DNA from: Rhizobium sp. SL86 | GTDB taxonomy: Bacteria; Pseudomonadota; Alphaproteobacteria; Rhizobiales; Rhizobiaceae | NCBI RefSeq assembly: GCF_026672545.1 | Contig: NZ_JAPPRJ010000002.1 | Location: 1,005,001 to 1,069,000 of the forward strand | Length of the DNA stretch: 64,000 nt | Direction of reading: 5' to 3' | In this document: one piece after another, positions 44,837 through 55,815 of the stretch | Layout of the letters: every line of letters begins with the position of its first letter | How positions within the stretch are numbered: position 1 is the first letter of the stretch | Made by a program: the position numbers and the translations under genes | The notes under the pieces: model-generated | Told to the model about the DNA's origin: nothing | The model's input: the letters and a program-made list of their open reading frames with translations, nothing else | Database searches by the model: none

Positions 44837-46048
44837 ATGATGGCTCGACGCACATCTTATCTTGGAAGAAGTCTCCCGATCGCTTTGGTGACGGCCTCCG
44901 CATTGTGGGTGGTCGTTTCAGCGCCAGCATTCTCGGATGATCTTCTTGCGGAATGCGACCGACTGGCCGGCAGCCCCTTCGATCCGGAACTCGATGTGCC
45001 GGGCGTTCCCGTCAACGATGTCGATGGCCCGCGCGCCAAGGAAGCCTGCGAGGCCGCACTGCGCGAGCATCCGGAGGTGCCACGCCTCGCCTTCCAGCTT
45101 GGCCGTACCGAATTGAAGCTCGGCAATCCGCAGCGGGCGATGGACCTCTATCGCACGGCAGTCTCACAGGGTTACGTCCTGGCCGAAACAGGCATCGGCT
45201 TTCTCTATGACAACGGCCTGGGCGTACCGCAGGATTACAAGCTCGCCTACGAGCATTACAGCAAGGCCGCCGATGCCGGGATCGGTCTCGGTTACAACAA
45301 TGTCGCCGGGCTGATCAAGGCAGGGCTCGGCGTAACACGAGATGACGCCAAGGCGCTGGAACTCTACGAAAAGGCGATTGCCGCAGGATATGAGGCCGCG
45401 CGTTATCCAGCGGCACGCCTGAAGATGATGGCCTTCAAGCCGGGCGATGACCCGCGCCCCATCATCACCGCCTATTACGAAGCCGCATCGCAGGATTCGG
45501 CGGCGCAGACGGATCTTGGCCAGTTTTTCCGCGACGGAAGCTTTGGCATGCCGAAGGACGAGGTTGCCGCCCGCGCTCATTATGCCGCCGGCGTGGACAA
45601 GGGCGACATCTGGGGCAAGCTGTTCATCGCGCAGATGGACGCCTTCGGTCCGAAGGCGGATGCAGCCACGAAGGCACGGGCGCGGGAAGCGCTTGACGCC
45701 CTGACCCACGCCGATGACCGGTCGCTGAAGGCCAGCGTGCAGGCACTCCTTGCCTCGCTGCTCATCGATACACACGTGGACGAGGCAAGCTCCCTCGTCA
45801 ATGCGGCGGTCGCGACGGAACCGGACAACCCGGTGGTGATGGCCGCCCAGGCCGCACTTCTCGCCAAGCACGGCGATTACGTCGCAGCGGATGCGCTGCT
45901 TGAAAAGGCAAGCGAAGCCGATCCGTCGTGGGCGCCTTATTTCCAGCAGCGGGCCGAGGTGCAGACGAAGCTGGGGAATACGGCGCTGGCCGAACAGCTC
46001 GATGCAAAGGCCCGGTCCGCCCTGATGGGCAGCTATTTTCTTCGATAA
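44837..46048 (+). CDS. exported Sel1/TPR repeat protein
   Basis: 403 residues with an N-terminal signal sequence (hydrophobic stretch LPIALVTASALWVVVSAPAF, cleavage near AFS). Residues about 75-270 contain Sel1-type repeats (GYVLAETGIGFLYDNGLGV, YEHYSKAADAG), and the last hundred residues resemble TPR units (DYVAADALLEKASEADPSW). Such proteins are periplasmic scaffolds for protein contacts. The partner is unknown; it is followed 39 bases later by a lipoprotein gene, and the two are probably co-transcribed. Confidence 0.8.
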   Translation: MMARRTSYLGRSLPIALVTASALWVVVSAPAFSDDLLAECDRLAGSPFDPELDVPGVPVNDVDGPRAKEACEAALREHPEVPRLAFQLGRTELKLGNPQRAMDLYRTAVSQGYVLAETGIGFLYDNGLGVPQDYKLAYEHYSKAADAGIGLGYNNVAGLIKAGLGVTRDDAKALELYEKAIAAGYEAARYPAARLKMMAFKPGDDPRPIITAYYEAASQDSAAQTDLGQFFRDGSFGMPKDEVAARAHYAAGVDKGDIWGKLFIAQMDAFGPKADAATKARAREALDALTHADDRSLKASVQALLASLLIDTHVDEASSLVNAAVATEPDNPVVMAAQAALLAKHGDYVAADALLEKASEADPSWAPYFQQRAEVQTKLGNTALAEQLDAKARSALMGSYFLR

Positions 46049-46087
46049 CCGCGCCAGCCCGGCGCGGCCTGCAGTGAGACCATTGAA

Positions 46088-46714
46088 ATGCGCAAGTTGA
46101 TATCGGGTGCGGCGCTGATTGTCAGTGCTGGCCTTTCGTCCTGCACCACCACCGAACAGGCCAGCAGCGCGATGCAAAGCCGCTGGCTGGGACAATCGGC
46201 GGATACGTTCTTTACCCAGAACGGCCCGCCGGCCTCCAGTTATACGCTGGCGAATGGCAATGTGATCCACACATGGCGCGGCGGCGAGACCACCCGCCAC
46301 GTACCGGCCCGATATGCCGCGCCACAGATGCAGGCGGCCTCCCCGCCCCCGCTTCCATCCTTCGGCTCGAACAGCGCCTTCGGCAAACCGGCTTTCGGCA
46401 CACCTGCGAGCACTCAGCCGGTCTGGGGACGGCAGGTGGTCCGGACCGAAACGAAGGTGGAGACCCCACAACCCGGCGTGACCCGCACGACGACCGTGAC
46501 GAAATCGAGCGGCGCCAGCATCGGCTGGACCCCGCCCGCCTCAGCCGGCAGCCAGGGACAGTTGCTATCGCCGGCACGCACCGAACAGCTTTATTGCGAG
46601 CTTCAGCTGACGGCGGACCAGGAGAACATCATCCGGTCCATCCGGATTTCGAAAGATACGGCGGGGGCAGGTTTCAGCCTGTCACGCTGCGCCGAGGTCA
46701 TGGGCGTGGCGTGA
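46088..46714 (+). CDS. putative lipoprotein of unknown function
   Basis: 208 residues. The start MRKLISGAALIVSAGLSSCT has a lipobox LSSC with Cys19. The middle part is rich in Pro, Ser and Thr (about residues 75-160), and the C-terminal part has two Cys (YCELQLTADQ and SRCAEVMG) that could form a disulfide. No known domain is recognised. The text NGPPASSYTLANGNVIHTWR resembles small outer-membrane or periplasmic proteins. Probably one transcript with the Sel1 gene. Confidence 0.75.
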   Translation: MRKLISGAALIVSAGLSSCTTTEQASSAMQSRWLGQSADTFFTQNGPPASSYTLANGNVIHTWRGGETTRHVPARYAAPQMQAASPPPLPSFGSNSAFGKPAFGTPASTQPVWGRQVVRTETKVETPQPGVTRTTTVTKSSGASIGWTPPASAGSQGQLLSPARTEQLYCELQLTADQENIIRSIRISKDTAGAGFSLSRCAEVMGVA

Positions 46715-46806
46715 CGGACGCAAGGACGACACCAAGGAGCCTGGTCCCCTTTGTCTCCCTGGCCCTCGTTCACAGCGGGTCCGGTCCGGTTCATCACGTC
46801 CATCAT

Positions 46807-46838
46807 GCGACCGGGAGCATCCCTGCGCTCCCGGTCGC
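46807..46838. terminator. hairpin between convergent lipoprotein and dehydratase genes
   Basis: Perfect 12-base arms GCGACCGGGAGC (46807-46818) and GCTCCCGGTCGC (46827-46838) with an 8-base loop. It lies 92 bases after one stop and 25 bases from the other. T-rich sequence is weak on both sides, but the position suggests a shared terminator. Confidence 0.65.
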
Positions 46839-46862
46839 AGTCGGTTTGCCAATCGCTTTTTG

Positions 46863-48017
46863 TTACCAGTTGGTAAAGGAGCCGTCGTTGCGCCTCAGGT
46901 GCGGCGGTTCCGAATACTCGAACGGCATTGTCTGAAGCTCCGCCTCGTTGACCTCGATGCCGAGGCCGGGAGCATCCGGGACGACATAAAAGGCGCCGTC
47001 CATCTCGATCTGTCCCGGAAACAGCGTGGCATTGTCGAACCCCCAGTGTTGCTCAGCCGGGCTCTGCCGGCATTCCAACCATGCGAAGTTCGCGACCGCC
47101 GCGGCCAGATGCACGGAGGCGGCGGTGCAAATCGGCCCGAGCGGATTGTGCGGCATCAGATCGATATAATGGGCCTCGCACCAGCCCGCGACCTTCATCG
47201 CCTCGGTAAAACCGCCGACATTGCAAATGTCCATCCGGCAGAATTGCAGGATGTCGCGTTCGATATAGGGGAGAAACTGCCATTTGGAGGAAAACTCCTC
47301 GCCGATGGCAAAAGGGATGTCCGTCATGCGCCGCAGGGATTCGTAAGCCCCCGGCGTTTCGTCGCGGATCGCCTCCTCAATGAAATCCAACGTGCCCGCC
47401 GGCATCTTCTGGCAGAAGGAGGCCGCTTCGGCGACGCTGAGGCGATGATGATATTCGACGCCGAGCGTGATTGCATGGCCGAGTTCTGCGCGGGCGCGCA
47501 CCATCCATTCAGCCGTCACCGCAATCGACTCGCGCGGCTCGAACGGCGCCGGATTCTCCTGGCCGGCGGCGATGAAACGCACGCAGGTCCAGCCGGCCTC
47601 CTTCAGGAGAACCGCCTGTTCGATCATCTCGTCGCCGGGCTCGGCGGAGGTGGTGGCAAAGGCCGGAACGCGGTCCCGCTGCCTTCCGCCCAGCAATTGA
47701 TGCACCGGCACGCCAAGCACCTTGCCGCGGATATCGTGAAAAGCGATATCGAGGGAGGCGATCGCCGCCGACAACACCCGGCCGCCCTCAAAATACTGGC
47801 TGCGATACATTTCCTGCCAGAGGGCTGCGCACTGCATGGGGTCGCGCCCGATCAGGAACTGCGCAAAATGGTCGATCGCGCCGGCCACCGCCTTTTCCCG
47901 GTAGGAGAGACCGGATTCGCCCCAGCCGTGGATGCCGCTATCGGTTTCCACCTTCACGACGAGCTGGTTACGGGCACCGACCCTGGCAATATAGGGTTTG
48001 ATGGCGGTGATCTTCAT
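46863..48017 (-). CDS. enolase-superfamily sugar-acid dehydratase (mandelate racemase / galactonate dehydratase group)
   Basis: 384 residues from ATG at 48017. The metal ligands are Glu188 (LGVEYHHRLS), Glu214 (LDFIEEAI) and Glu240 (IGEEF), and the candidate bases are His190 and His290 (LMPHNPLGP). The spacing equals that of D-galactonate dehydratase (183, 209, 235, 185, 285), shifted by five. The first ligand is Glu instead of the usual Asp. The likely reaction is dehydration of an aldonic or uronic acid to a 2-keto-3-deoxy acid. It closes the minus-strand importer operon, 40 bases after the ATPase gene. Confidence 0.88.
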   Translation of the reverse strand: MKITAIKPYIARVGARNQLVVKVETDSGIHGWGESGLSYREKAVAGAIDHFAQFLIGRDPMQCAALWQEMYRSQYFEGGRVLSAAIASLDIAFHDIRGKVLGVPVHQLLGGRQRDRVPAFATTSAEPGDEMIEQAVLLKEAGWTCVRFIAAGQENPAPFEPRESIAVTAEWMVRARAELGHAITLGVEYHHRLSVAEAASFCQKMPAGTLDFIEEAIRDETPGAYESLRRMTDIPFAIGEEFSSKWQFLPYIERDILQFCRMDICNVGGFTEAMKVAGWCEAHYIDLMPHNPLGPICTAASVHLAAAVANFAWLECRQSPAEQHWGFDNATLFPGQIEMDGAFYVVPDAPGLGIEVNEAELQTMPFEYSEPPHLRRNDGSFTNW

Positions 48018-48057
48018 GGCCTTGTCCGGAAGGCTGGGGGACGGGTCATTGCCGACA

Positions 48058-49131
<1,074 letters not shown>

Positions 49132-49144
49132 GCTATTCTCCGGT

Positions 49145-49993
49145 TCACGACTTGACTGCGCCGGCGGTCAGGCCTGCGATGATGTGTTTCTGGGCAAGGA
49201 AAAAGACGATGATCGTCGGCAGGATCGTCAGCGTGATGAAGGCCAGCACCAGCTGCCATTCTGTGCCGAATTCGCCGCGATAGACCATGATGCCGAGCGG
49301 CCACGGGTATTTCGTCTCCGTGTTCAGCATGATCAAAGGCAGGATGTAGCTGTTCCAGCTGTTGACGAAACAGACGATGCTGACGGTCGCCACGATCGGC
49401 CGCGACAGGGGCAAGGAGACGTACCAGAAGAAGCGGATATAACCGCAGCCATCGACGAAGGCGGCCTGGAACAATTCCTCCGGGAGGTTTCTAAAATAGT
49501 TCCTGAACAAGAGGATACTCATACCGAGGCCGAACGCCACCTGCGGCAGGATCACCCCCCAGTAGGAATCGAGAAGCCCGAGATCCCGGATCCGAATGAA
49601 GAGCGGCAGGATGGCGGTCGCGACCGGAAACATCAAGCCGATCAGGAAATAGTTCATCAGCTGCCCGGAGCCGAAAAACTTCACATGCGCGAAGGTGAAG
49701 GCCGCCATGGCGGAGACGACGACGGTCAAGAACACCGTGACGACGGCAATCAGCAGAGAATTGCCCATCTGCCGCCAGTATCGGTCGCCGAACAGGATGT
49801 CGGTATAGTTCGACCAAACCCAGGCCTTTGGCAGGCCGAACGGGTTGACCCTGAGATCTCCCAGCGACTTGAACCCGCCGAGCGCCGTCGTCAGAAGCGG
49901 TACGAGGACGAGGGCTGCGACGAGCGACAGCGAGACATAAAGATAGAGCTTGGTGGCAGGCGTCATGCGGACGCCGGAGGTCGTGTCAGTCAT
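49145..49993 (-). CDS. sugar ABC transporter permease (MalG-like)
   Basis: 282 residues from ATG at 49993, with six helices and the EAA loop [20 protein letters not shown]. The start overlaps the previous permease stop by eight bases, which decides the start over a more upstream in-frame Met. Normal MalG length without the insert seen in the other cluster. Confidence 0.92.
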   Translation of the reverse strand: MTDTTSGVRMTPATKLYLYVSLSLVAALVLVPLLTTALGGFKSLGDLRVNPFGLPKAWVWSNYTDILFGDRYWRQMGNSLLIAVVTVFLTVVVSAMAAFTFAHVKFFGSGQLMNYFLIGLMFPVATAILPLFIRIRDLGLLDSYWGVILPQVAFGLGMSILLFRNYFRNLPEELFQAAFVDGCGYIRFFWYVSLPLSRPIVATVSIVCFVNSWNSYILPLIMLNTETKYPWPLGIMVYRGEFGTEWQLVLAFITLTILPTIIVFFLAQKHIIAGLTAGAVKS

Positions 49994-50921
49994 GGCGCAT
50001 GAAGATCCGTTTGTAACCGAAGGCGAGCGTGACGCAGATGACGAAGAGCACGACGCCGACGGCGCTGCCCAGTCCGACCTGCATGCGCGTGACGCCATAG
50101 GTATAGAGGAAGGTGACCATGGTCTGGGTGGAGTTCGACGGCCCGCCGCCGGTCAGCGGCATCACCAGATCGAAAAGCTGCAGCGAACCGATGATCGCGA
50201 AAAAGACGGACAGCCTGACCGTGGAGGACAGAAGCGGCAGCGTGACGTAACGAAACTTCTGCCAGCCGGTCGCGCCATCGATTTCCGCAGCCTCCAGAAC
50301 GCTGCGATCGACCGCCTGAAGACCGGCGATGTAGAGCATCATGTGAAAGCCGAAATATTTCCAGACGATGACCGCAAGAACCGCGTAGATCGCAAGGTCC
50401 CGGTCGGCCAGAACATAAGGTGTCGCCACGCCGAAAAAGCCGGCAATCGCAGCAAACAGGCCGTAATCGCCATCATAAACGAAGCGCCAGATCAGACCGG
50501 CCGCGACATCCGCCAGCACATAGGGGAGAAAGAAGATCAGGCGGAAGGCGACGACACCGGTGATCTTGTTCGCCAGCATCATGGCGAGCCAGATGGCAAG
50601 CGGGATCTGCAAAAGCAGCGAGATGACGATGATCAACCCGTTGTTGATCAGCGCCTGTGAAAAGGCCCCATTGTTGAAGAGCACGGTGAAATTGCGGATG
50701 CCGACGAATTCGGTCGGTGTCCCATAACCGTTCCAGCGATACAGGCTGTACCAGGCGGCCTCCCCCATTGGCAGGATCACGAACAGGGTGAAGAGCAGCA
50801 GGGCCGGCGGCAGAAACAGGATCAGGACCGGTAGCCGCCCCCGCGATGTCGGGCTCTTGTAAGTCACGGTTCTGCTGGCCGTCACCGATCCTGCCACACC
50901 CGTGGCGGTCAGGTCTGTCAT
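49986..50921 (-). CDS. sugar ABC transporter permease (MalF-like)
   Basis: 311 residues with six helices. The EAA loop is VLEAAEIDGATGWQKFRYVT, and the end of the membrane domain has MPLTGGGPSNSTQTMVTF, typical of this family. It pairs with the downstream permease. Confidence 0.92.
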   Translation of the reverse strand: MTDLTATGVAGSVTASRTVTYKSPTSRGRLPVLILFLPPALLLFTLFVILPMGEAAWYSLYRWNGYGTPTEFVGIRNFTVLFNNGAFSQALINNGLIIVISLLLQIPLAIWLAMMLANKITGVVAFRLIFFLPYVLADVAAGLIWRFVYDGDYGLFAAIAGFFGVATPYVLADRDLAIYAVLAVIVWKYFGFHMMLYIAGLQAVDRSVLEAAEIDGATGWQKFRYVTLPLLSSTVRLSVFFAIIGSLQLFDLVMPLTGGGPSNSTQTMVTFLYTYGVTRMQVGLGSAVGVVLFVICVTLAFGYKRIFMRHD

Positions 50922-50963
50922 CTTTTGTTTTCCTCCCTGCGGCTGTCGACGACCGATAGCAGG

Positions 50964-50987
50964 GCCGCCGGCGTGTCCGCCGACGGC
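50964..50987 (-). other. hairpin between binding-protein and permease genes
   Basis: Arms GCCGCCGGCG (50964-50973) and CGCCGACGGC (50978-50987), one mismatch, 4-base loop, lying 18 bases after the binding-protein stop on the minus strand. No T run follows. A role in message stability for the binding protein is likely. Confidence 0.55.
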
Positions 50988-51005
50988 ACACTGCCATGGG
51001 GCATG

Positions 51006-52310
51006 TTATTCCAGCGCGCGTGCATCCTGGATCATCTGTGCGCCCTCCTCAGGCGACATCTGACCGGAGAGGATTTCCACCGAAACATCGTTCACGACAC
51101 GGCCGACAGAGGGGCCAAGATCCTGATCGAAGAAGTTCTGGTGCCAGGTGGACGCGGCAAGCTGATCGGCCGCCTGACGCATCAGCGGGTTCTTCAAGGC
51201 ATCTTCAGCGCCTGCGGCAGCCGGAATGATCATGCCCGCGGCCGCCATCCGGCGTTCCTGCTCGGGGCTCGTCAGGAATTTCAGGAAATCGACGGCAGCC
51301 GGGGAGGCATTTTTCGTCACGGCCCAACCGTTCAGTCCGCCCAGGGTATCGGTGACCTTGCCGACACCGCCTTCGACCACCGGGAATGGGAAACGTCCGA
51401 TATTCTCCGCCCCAATGCCTTTTCCATCGCCTGAATTCTTGGCCTGGTTTGCTTCGGTGTTCTCAAAGCCGAGCAGGATTGCGGCTTTGCCATCACCAAA
51501 CACGCCAAGTGTCTGCGGCCATGTTGCTCCGAGATAACCGGCCTGGAACGGCTGCAGTTTGCCGAGTTCCGCCAATTGTGCACCGGCCTTGATGATGGCC
51601 GGATCCATGAAGCCATCACCCTGGTTGTTCTTGGCCTTGTCGAAGACGGGCTGGCCGCCGTTGCGCATCACCAGATAACTCCAGTAGAAATGCAGCGGCC
51701 ATTTTTCGCCGCCGCCGCCGGCAATCGGCGTGATGCTGGCAGCCTTCAGCGTCTTCACCGCCTGCAGGAAGTCATTCCAGGTCTTGATATCCTCGGCCTT
51801 CACACCGGCCTTCTGGAAAAGCTGCTTGTTGTAGAAAAACGCCACCGTGCCCATCCGGTAGGGTACGGCATAGGTTTTTCCGTCGAACGTCAGGCCGTTC
51901 AGAGCTGCCGGCTTGTAGGTCTTGGCCCAGGCACCTCCGTCGGCGTTCATCGCACCGCTCAGGTCCATCAGTGCGCCGGTCTTGGACTGCTGACGCAGTA
52001 CGCCGCCGCCCCAGCTATAGAAGAAGTCAGGCGCGGCATCCGATTGCAGCAGGGTCGGCAACTTGGCCTTGAAGGCCTCGTTTTCGAGGAACTGCAACTG
52101 GACATCGACATCCGGATGTTTGGCCTCGTAGTCCGCGGCAACCTCCTCCCACACCTTGAGATTGGCCGGCACCGTTTCGACGTGCATCCATTTCACGACA
52201 GTCTTCGCTGCTGCAAATCCGGCACCGCCTCCCAAGACAATGGCCGTTGCGGCTGCGACAAGTATGGCATGGCTGGCGCGTGCACGCGCCGATCCTCGAT
52301 GATGCGTCAT
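51006..52310 (-). CDS. sugar ABC transporter periplasmic binding protein (family 1)
   Basis: 434 residues from ATG at 52310. A signal sequence (hydrophobic core ILVAAATAIVLGGGAGFAAA) precedes a mature family 1 domain starting TVVKWMHVETVPANLKVWEE. It captures a sugar or sugar acid for the downstream permeases. Linked to the dehydratase and, across the promoter, to the ROK/Gfo-Idh/ThuA genes, so the ligand may be a disaccharide or glycoside. First gene of the operon. Confidence 0.93.
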   Translation of the reverse strand: MTHHRGSARARASHAILVAAATAIVLGGGAGFAAAKTVVKWMHVETVPANLKVWEEVAADYEAKHPDVDVQLQFLENEAFKAKLPTLLQSDAAPDFFYSWGGGVLRQQSKTGALMDLSGAMNADGGAWAKTYKPAALNGLTFDGKTYAVPYRMGTVAFFYNKQLFQKAGVKAEDIKTWNDFLQAVKTLKAASITPIAGGGGEKWPLHFYWSYLVMRNGGQPVFDKAKNNQGDGFMDPAIIKAGAQLAELGKLQPFQAGYLGATWPQTLGVFGDGKAAILLGFENTEANQAKNSGDGKGIGAENIGRFPFPVVEGGVGKVTDTLGGLNGWAVTKNASPAAVDFLKFLTSPEQERRMAAAGMIIPAAAGAEDALKNPLMRQAADQLAASTWHQNFFDQDLGPSVGRVVNDVSVEILSGQMSPEEGAQMIQDARALE

Positions 52311-52503
52311 CCTTTTCTCCTCCCAGGCTGCGCATTTATTCCTCGACCCGTACAAAATCTGTCGAACCGTGTCCTGATGTCAACTGACAAAGCGAAGAAA
52401 ATTAGGGGTTCTTGGAAAAGCGCATTGACAGCAGCGCAAACCTGCCGCTTATTTTTGTCCGGATAACGAATATAATCATCACGATGCGAGCGCTCAGCCT
52501 TCC
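52311..52503. promoter_or_regulatory. divergent control region, sugar importer / ROK regulator
   Basis: The 193 bases hold TATAAT at 52471-52476, a candidate -10 element for the ROK gene, and just before it TTGTCCGGATAA (52455-52466), a near-perfect palindrome TTATCCGGATAA of the kind ROK repressors bind. On the minus strand TTGACA (rc of 52378-52383) could be a -35 for the importer operon, but no good -10 follows. Confidence 0.4.
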
Positions 52504-53715
52504 ATGAAAACTGCCGACCCGGAACTGATGCGCGCCATCAATCGCTTCACGGTGCTGGATACGATCCGGCGTCACGGCCCAATCTCGCGGGTCGAGATCA
52601 GCGAACGCTCGCAACTGTCGACCACAACGGTTTCCGCCATCACCGCCTCGCTGCTGGACGACGGCCTGATCCTGACCCGCCACGAGGGAGATCTTCGCAA
52701 CGCCGCAGCCAGGGGCCGGCCACGCGTCATGCTGGAACTCAATCCGGATGCCGCGCGCGTCGTCGGCGCCAAGATAGCGGCGCATCAGATGGTCTTCGTC
52801 GTCACCAATTTCTGCGGCGAGGTCATCTCGCACCTGTCGCTGCCGATCCGCGTCAACCGCCAGCCGGTCGGCGTGATCAGCGATCTGATCGAGGACGGGG
52901 TACGCCGCTGCGTGGTGGATGCGGGCTTGAGCCTCGAAGATATCGACAGCGTCTGCATCGGCTTTCCGGGCGTCGTGGAGCATCGCACCGGCCTCGTTCG
53001 ATCAAGCCCGATCCTCAGCGAACCGGATGTCAACTTTGCCCGCGAGATGACGGAGCGACTGAGTGTGGCGACCATCGTCGAAAGCGATTCTCACGCCATC
53101 ACGCTGGCGCATCACTGGTTCGGCAAGGGCCGCGACCTCGACGACATGGTGCTGGTCTCGCTCGAACATACCCTCGGGCTCGGCGTCCTGCACGGGGGGC
53201 AGTTGTTCCGCGGGGCCGGCGGGCTCAGCCACAATCTCGGCGACCTGATGATGGGTGCGGGCCTCTCCGAAATGGTGCGGCTCACCGCGCTGGCCGGCGA
53301 GCCGGCCATTCTCGGCGAACAATCGCAGCAGGGGCGCTTTGCCGAAGCCGTGCGGCTTGGCCGTGGCATGGCGCATGCGCAGACGCTCGTCGCCGCCGAA
53401 GACAATGTACTGACGGTGGCCGCTACGCGCGCCGGCGAAGCGATCGGCATCGCCGTGGCCAATATCGTGACGCTGTTCGGCCCACCGCGTGTCGTCATCG
53501 TCGGCTCGACCCTGCTTCTCGGTGGCGTATTCCTCGAAACTTTGGCGGATTCCTATCGCCAGGCCATTCCGTCCTCGATCCGCGAGATTGCCGAACTGGT
53601 CTTCGACGGCTCGCCCGACGAGATGTGGGCGCAGGGTGCTGCGGTTGTCGCGCTCTGCGAACTCTATGAATCGCCCTGGGGCACCACCGGTCCGGCGCCT
53701 GCCCCACAGCACTAG
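52504..53715 (+). CDS. ROK family transcriptional regulator
   Basis: 403 residues: N-terminal winged helix (LDTIRRHGPISRVEISERSQ, then LSTTTVSAI) and a ROK sugar-kinase-like domain (SVCIGFPGVVEHRTG, GLGVLHGGQLFRGAGGLSHN). The usual zinc-binding Cys-rich motif of ROK repressors (CxCGxxGC) is not visible; GLSHNLGDLMMG is followed by other sequence, so zinc binding is probably lost. The protein is divergent from the importer and upstream of the Gfo/Idh and ThuA genes, and it probably represses both arms. Confidence 0.9.
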   Translation: MKTADPELMRAINRFTVLDTIRRHGPISRVEISERSQLSTTTVSAITASLLDDGLILTRHEGDLRNAAARGRPRVMLELNPDAARVVGAKIAAHQMVFVVTNFCGEVISHLSLPIRVNRQPVGVISDLIEDGVRRCVVDAGLSLEDIDSVCIGFPGVVEHRTGLVRSSPILSEPDVNFAREMTERLSVATIVESDSHAITLAHHWFGKGRDLDDMVLVSLEHTLGLGVLHGGQLFRGAGGLSHNLGDLMMGAGLSEMVRLTALAGEPAILGEQSQQGRFAEAVRLGRGMAHAQTLVAAEDNVLTVAATRAGEAIGIAVANIVTLFGPPRVVIVGSTLLLGGVFLETLADSYRQAIPSSIREIAELVFDGSPDEMWAQGAAVVALCELYESPWGTTGPAPAPQH

Positions 53716-53751
53716 AAAAATACGACATCTTTTGGAATTCTGGGAGGATCC

Positions 53752-54852
53752 ATGGACAAGGTTGGTATCGGTATCATTGGTTGCGGCAATATTTCGTCTG
53801 CCTACCTCAAGGCCATGGCCGCGTTTCCCATTCTCGATATTCGCGGCGTGGCGGATCTGAATGCAGCGCTGGCCGAGCAACGCGCCGCCGAATTCGGCCT
53901 GCAGGCCCGCTCGGTCGAGGACCTGATGCAGGATCCCGCGATCGAGATCATCGTAAACCTCACGGTGCCGAAGGCGCATGTGGCGGTCGCCCTGCAGGCG
54001 CTTGCCGCCGGCAAGCACACCTATTCGGAAAAACCGCTCGGCATCAACTTCGCCGAAGGGCAGAAGCTCGCGGAAGCCGCCAAGGCAAAAGGCCTGCGGA
54101 TCGGTGCGGCTCCCGACACGTTCCTCGGCGGCTCGCACCAGACGGCCCGCGAGATGATCGATGCCGGTGTGCTCGGCACGCCCGTCGGCGGCACGGCCAC
54201 CTTCATGTGCCCGGGCCATGAACGCTGGCATCCCAATCCGGACTTCTATTACGAGATCGGCGGCGGGCCGATGCTCGACATGGGGCCGTACTACATCACC
54301 GATCTCGTCAACCTGCTCGGCCCCGTCTCCCGCGTCGCCGGTTTTTCCATTGCGCCGCGCAAGGAGCGGCTGATCACCAGCCAGCCCCGTAACGGCGAGA
54401 AGATCCCGGTGCATGTGGCGACCCATGTGGCGGGCGTGATGGCCTTCGATTGCGGCGCCGTCGTGCAGATCGGCATGAGTTTCGACGTGGCCGGCCACAA
54501 GCATGTGCCGCTCGAGATCTACGGCACGGAGGGCACGCTGATCGTGCCGGATCCCAACCATTTCGGCGGGCAGATCGACTATCTGAAAAAGGGCGGCAGC
54601 TTCGAACCCCAGGAGACCACCCGTCCCTATACGGACGGTAATTACCGCTCGATCGGCGTCGCCGACATGGCGCATGCACTCAGAAGCAACCGCCCGCACC
54701 GCGCCAATGGCGATCTGGCGCTGCACGTGCTGGAGGTGATGGAGGCGTTCCAGCGCGCCGCAGACAGCGGCACGACCATCGACATCGCGACCAAGACCGA
54801 ACGACCGGCGCCCCTGTCGGTTTCGCTCATTGATGGCCGGCTGGCTCGATAA
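53752..54852 (+). CDS. Gfo/Idh/MocA family oxidoreductase (ThuB-like)
   Basis: 366 residues from ATG at 53752, with GGGAGGA before it. The Rossmann NAD(P) motif is [14 protein letters not shown] at the N-terminus, and SEKPLG (Glu93-Lys94-Pro95) is the conserved catalytic-site segment. Other notable text is [20 protein letters not shown]. The family oxidises a sugar hydroxyl, often at C3. Its neighbour is ThuA-like, as in thuAB of Sinorhizobium where the pair forms 3-keto-trehalose; the same kind of 3-keto chemistry is likely here. The ligand may be different as a dehydratase is also present. Confidence 0.92.
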   Translation: MDKVGIGIIGCGNISSAYLKAMAAFPILDIRGVADLNAALAEQRAAEFGLQARSVEDLMQDPAIEIIVNLTVPKAHVAVALQALAAGKHTYSEKPLGINFAEGQKLAEAAKAKGLRIGAAPDTFLGGSHQTAREMIDAGVLGTPVGGTATFMCPGHERWHPNPDFYYEIGGGPMLDMGPYYITDLVNLLGPVSRVAGFSIAPRKERLITSQPRNGEKIPVHVATHVAGVMAFDCGAVVQIGMSFDVAGHKHVPLEIYGTEGTLIVPDPNHFGGQIDYLKKGGSFEPQETTRPYTDGNYRSIGVADMAHALRSNRPHRANGDLALHVLEVMEAFQRAADSGTTIDIATKTERPAPLSVSLIDGRLAR

Positions 54853-54872
54853 CAGTTCAAGGATCAGGAGGA

Positions 54873-55520
<648 letters not shown>

Positions 55521-55815
55521 TCGTCGTTTCGGGTTGTCACGACCCCTGACCGGACGGGCGTGCCCTTCGCACGCCCGTCCGTTTTGCATGGGGAATTCGC
55601 AAGAGAACACGAGGTTGATGATCCGGCGAAAAGTTGACATTTCCGGTTGACGCATCCGTTGACTATACACGTTCGGACACTAGCTATGGGACGTCGATCC
55701 GATCCCCTTCGTCTTTCCAGCTGACGTTTCGCTCGTACGCACGCTCCTTTGCCAGACGCAGAGCACGTCCACGAGCCGGCACGAGGCTGACATTCTCGAA
55801 AGTGCTGACAAGCCC
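55521..55815. promoter_or_regulatory. leader and promoter region of the hybrid-kinase operon
   Basis: After the terminator (55551-55585), the remaining 230 bases hold no credible gene. Three GTTGAC copies stand at 55633-55638, 55646-55651 and 55658-55663, 13 and 12 bases apart, followed by TATACA (55665-55670). The first, TTGACA, fits a -35 box but no -10 at standard spacing is visible. The repeats may be a regulator-binding array just upstream of transcription start. Confidence 0.4.
55551..55585 (+). terminator. rho-independent terminator after the ThuA-like gene
   Basis: Arms CGGACGGGCGTGC (55551-55563) and GCACGCCCGTCCG (55569-55581) with a 5-base loop and TTTT after. Thirty bases after the stop. 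Confidence 0.92.
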
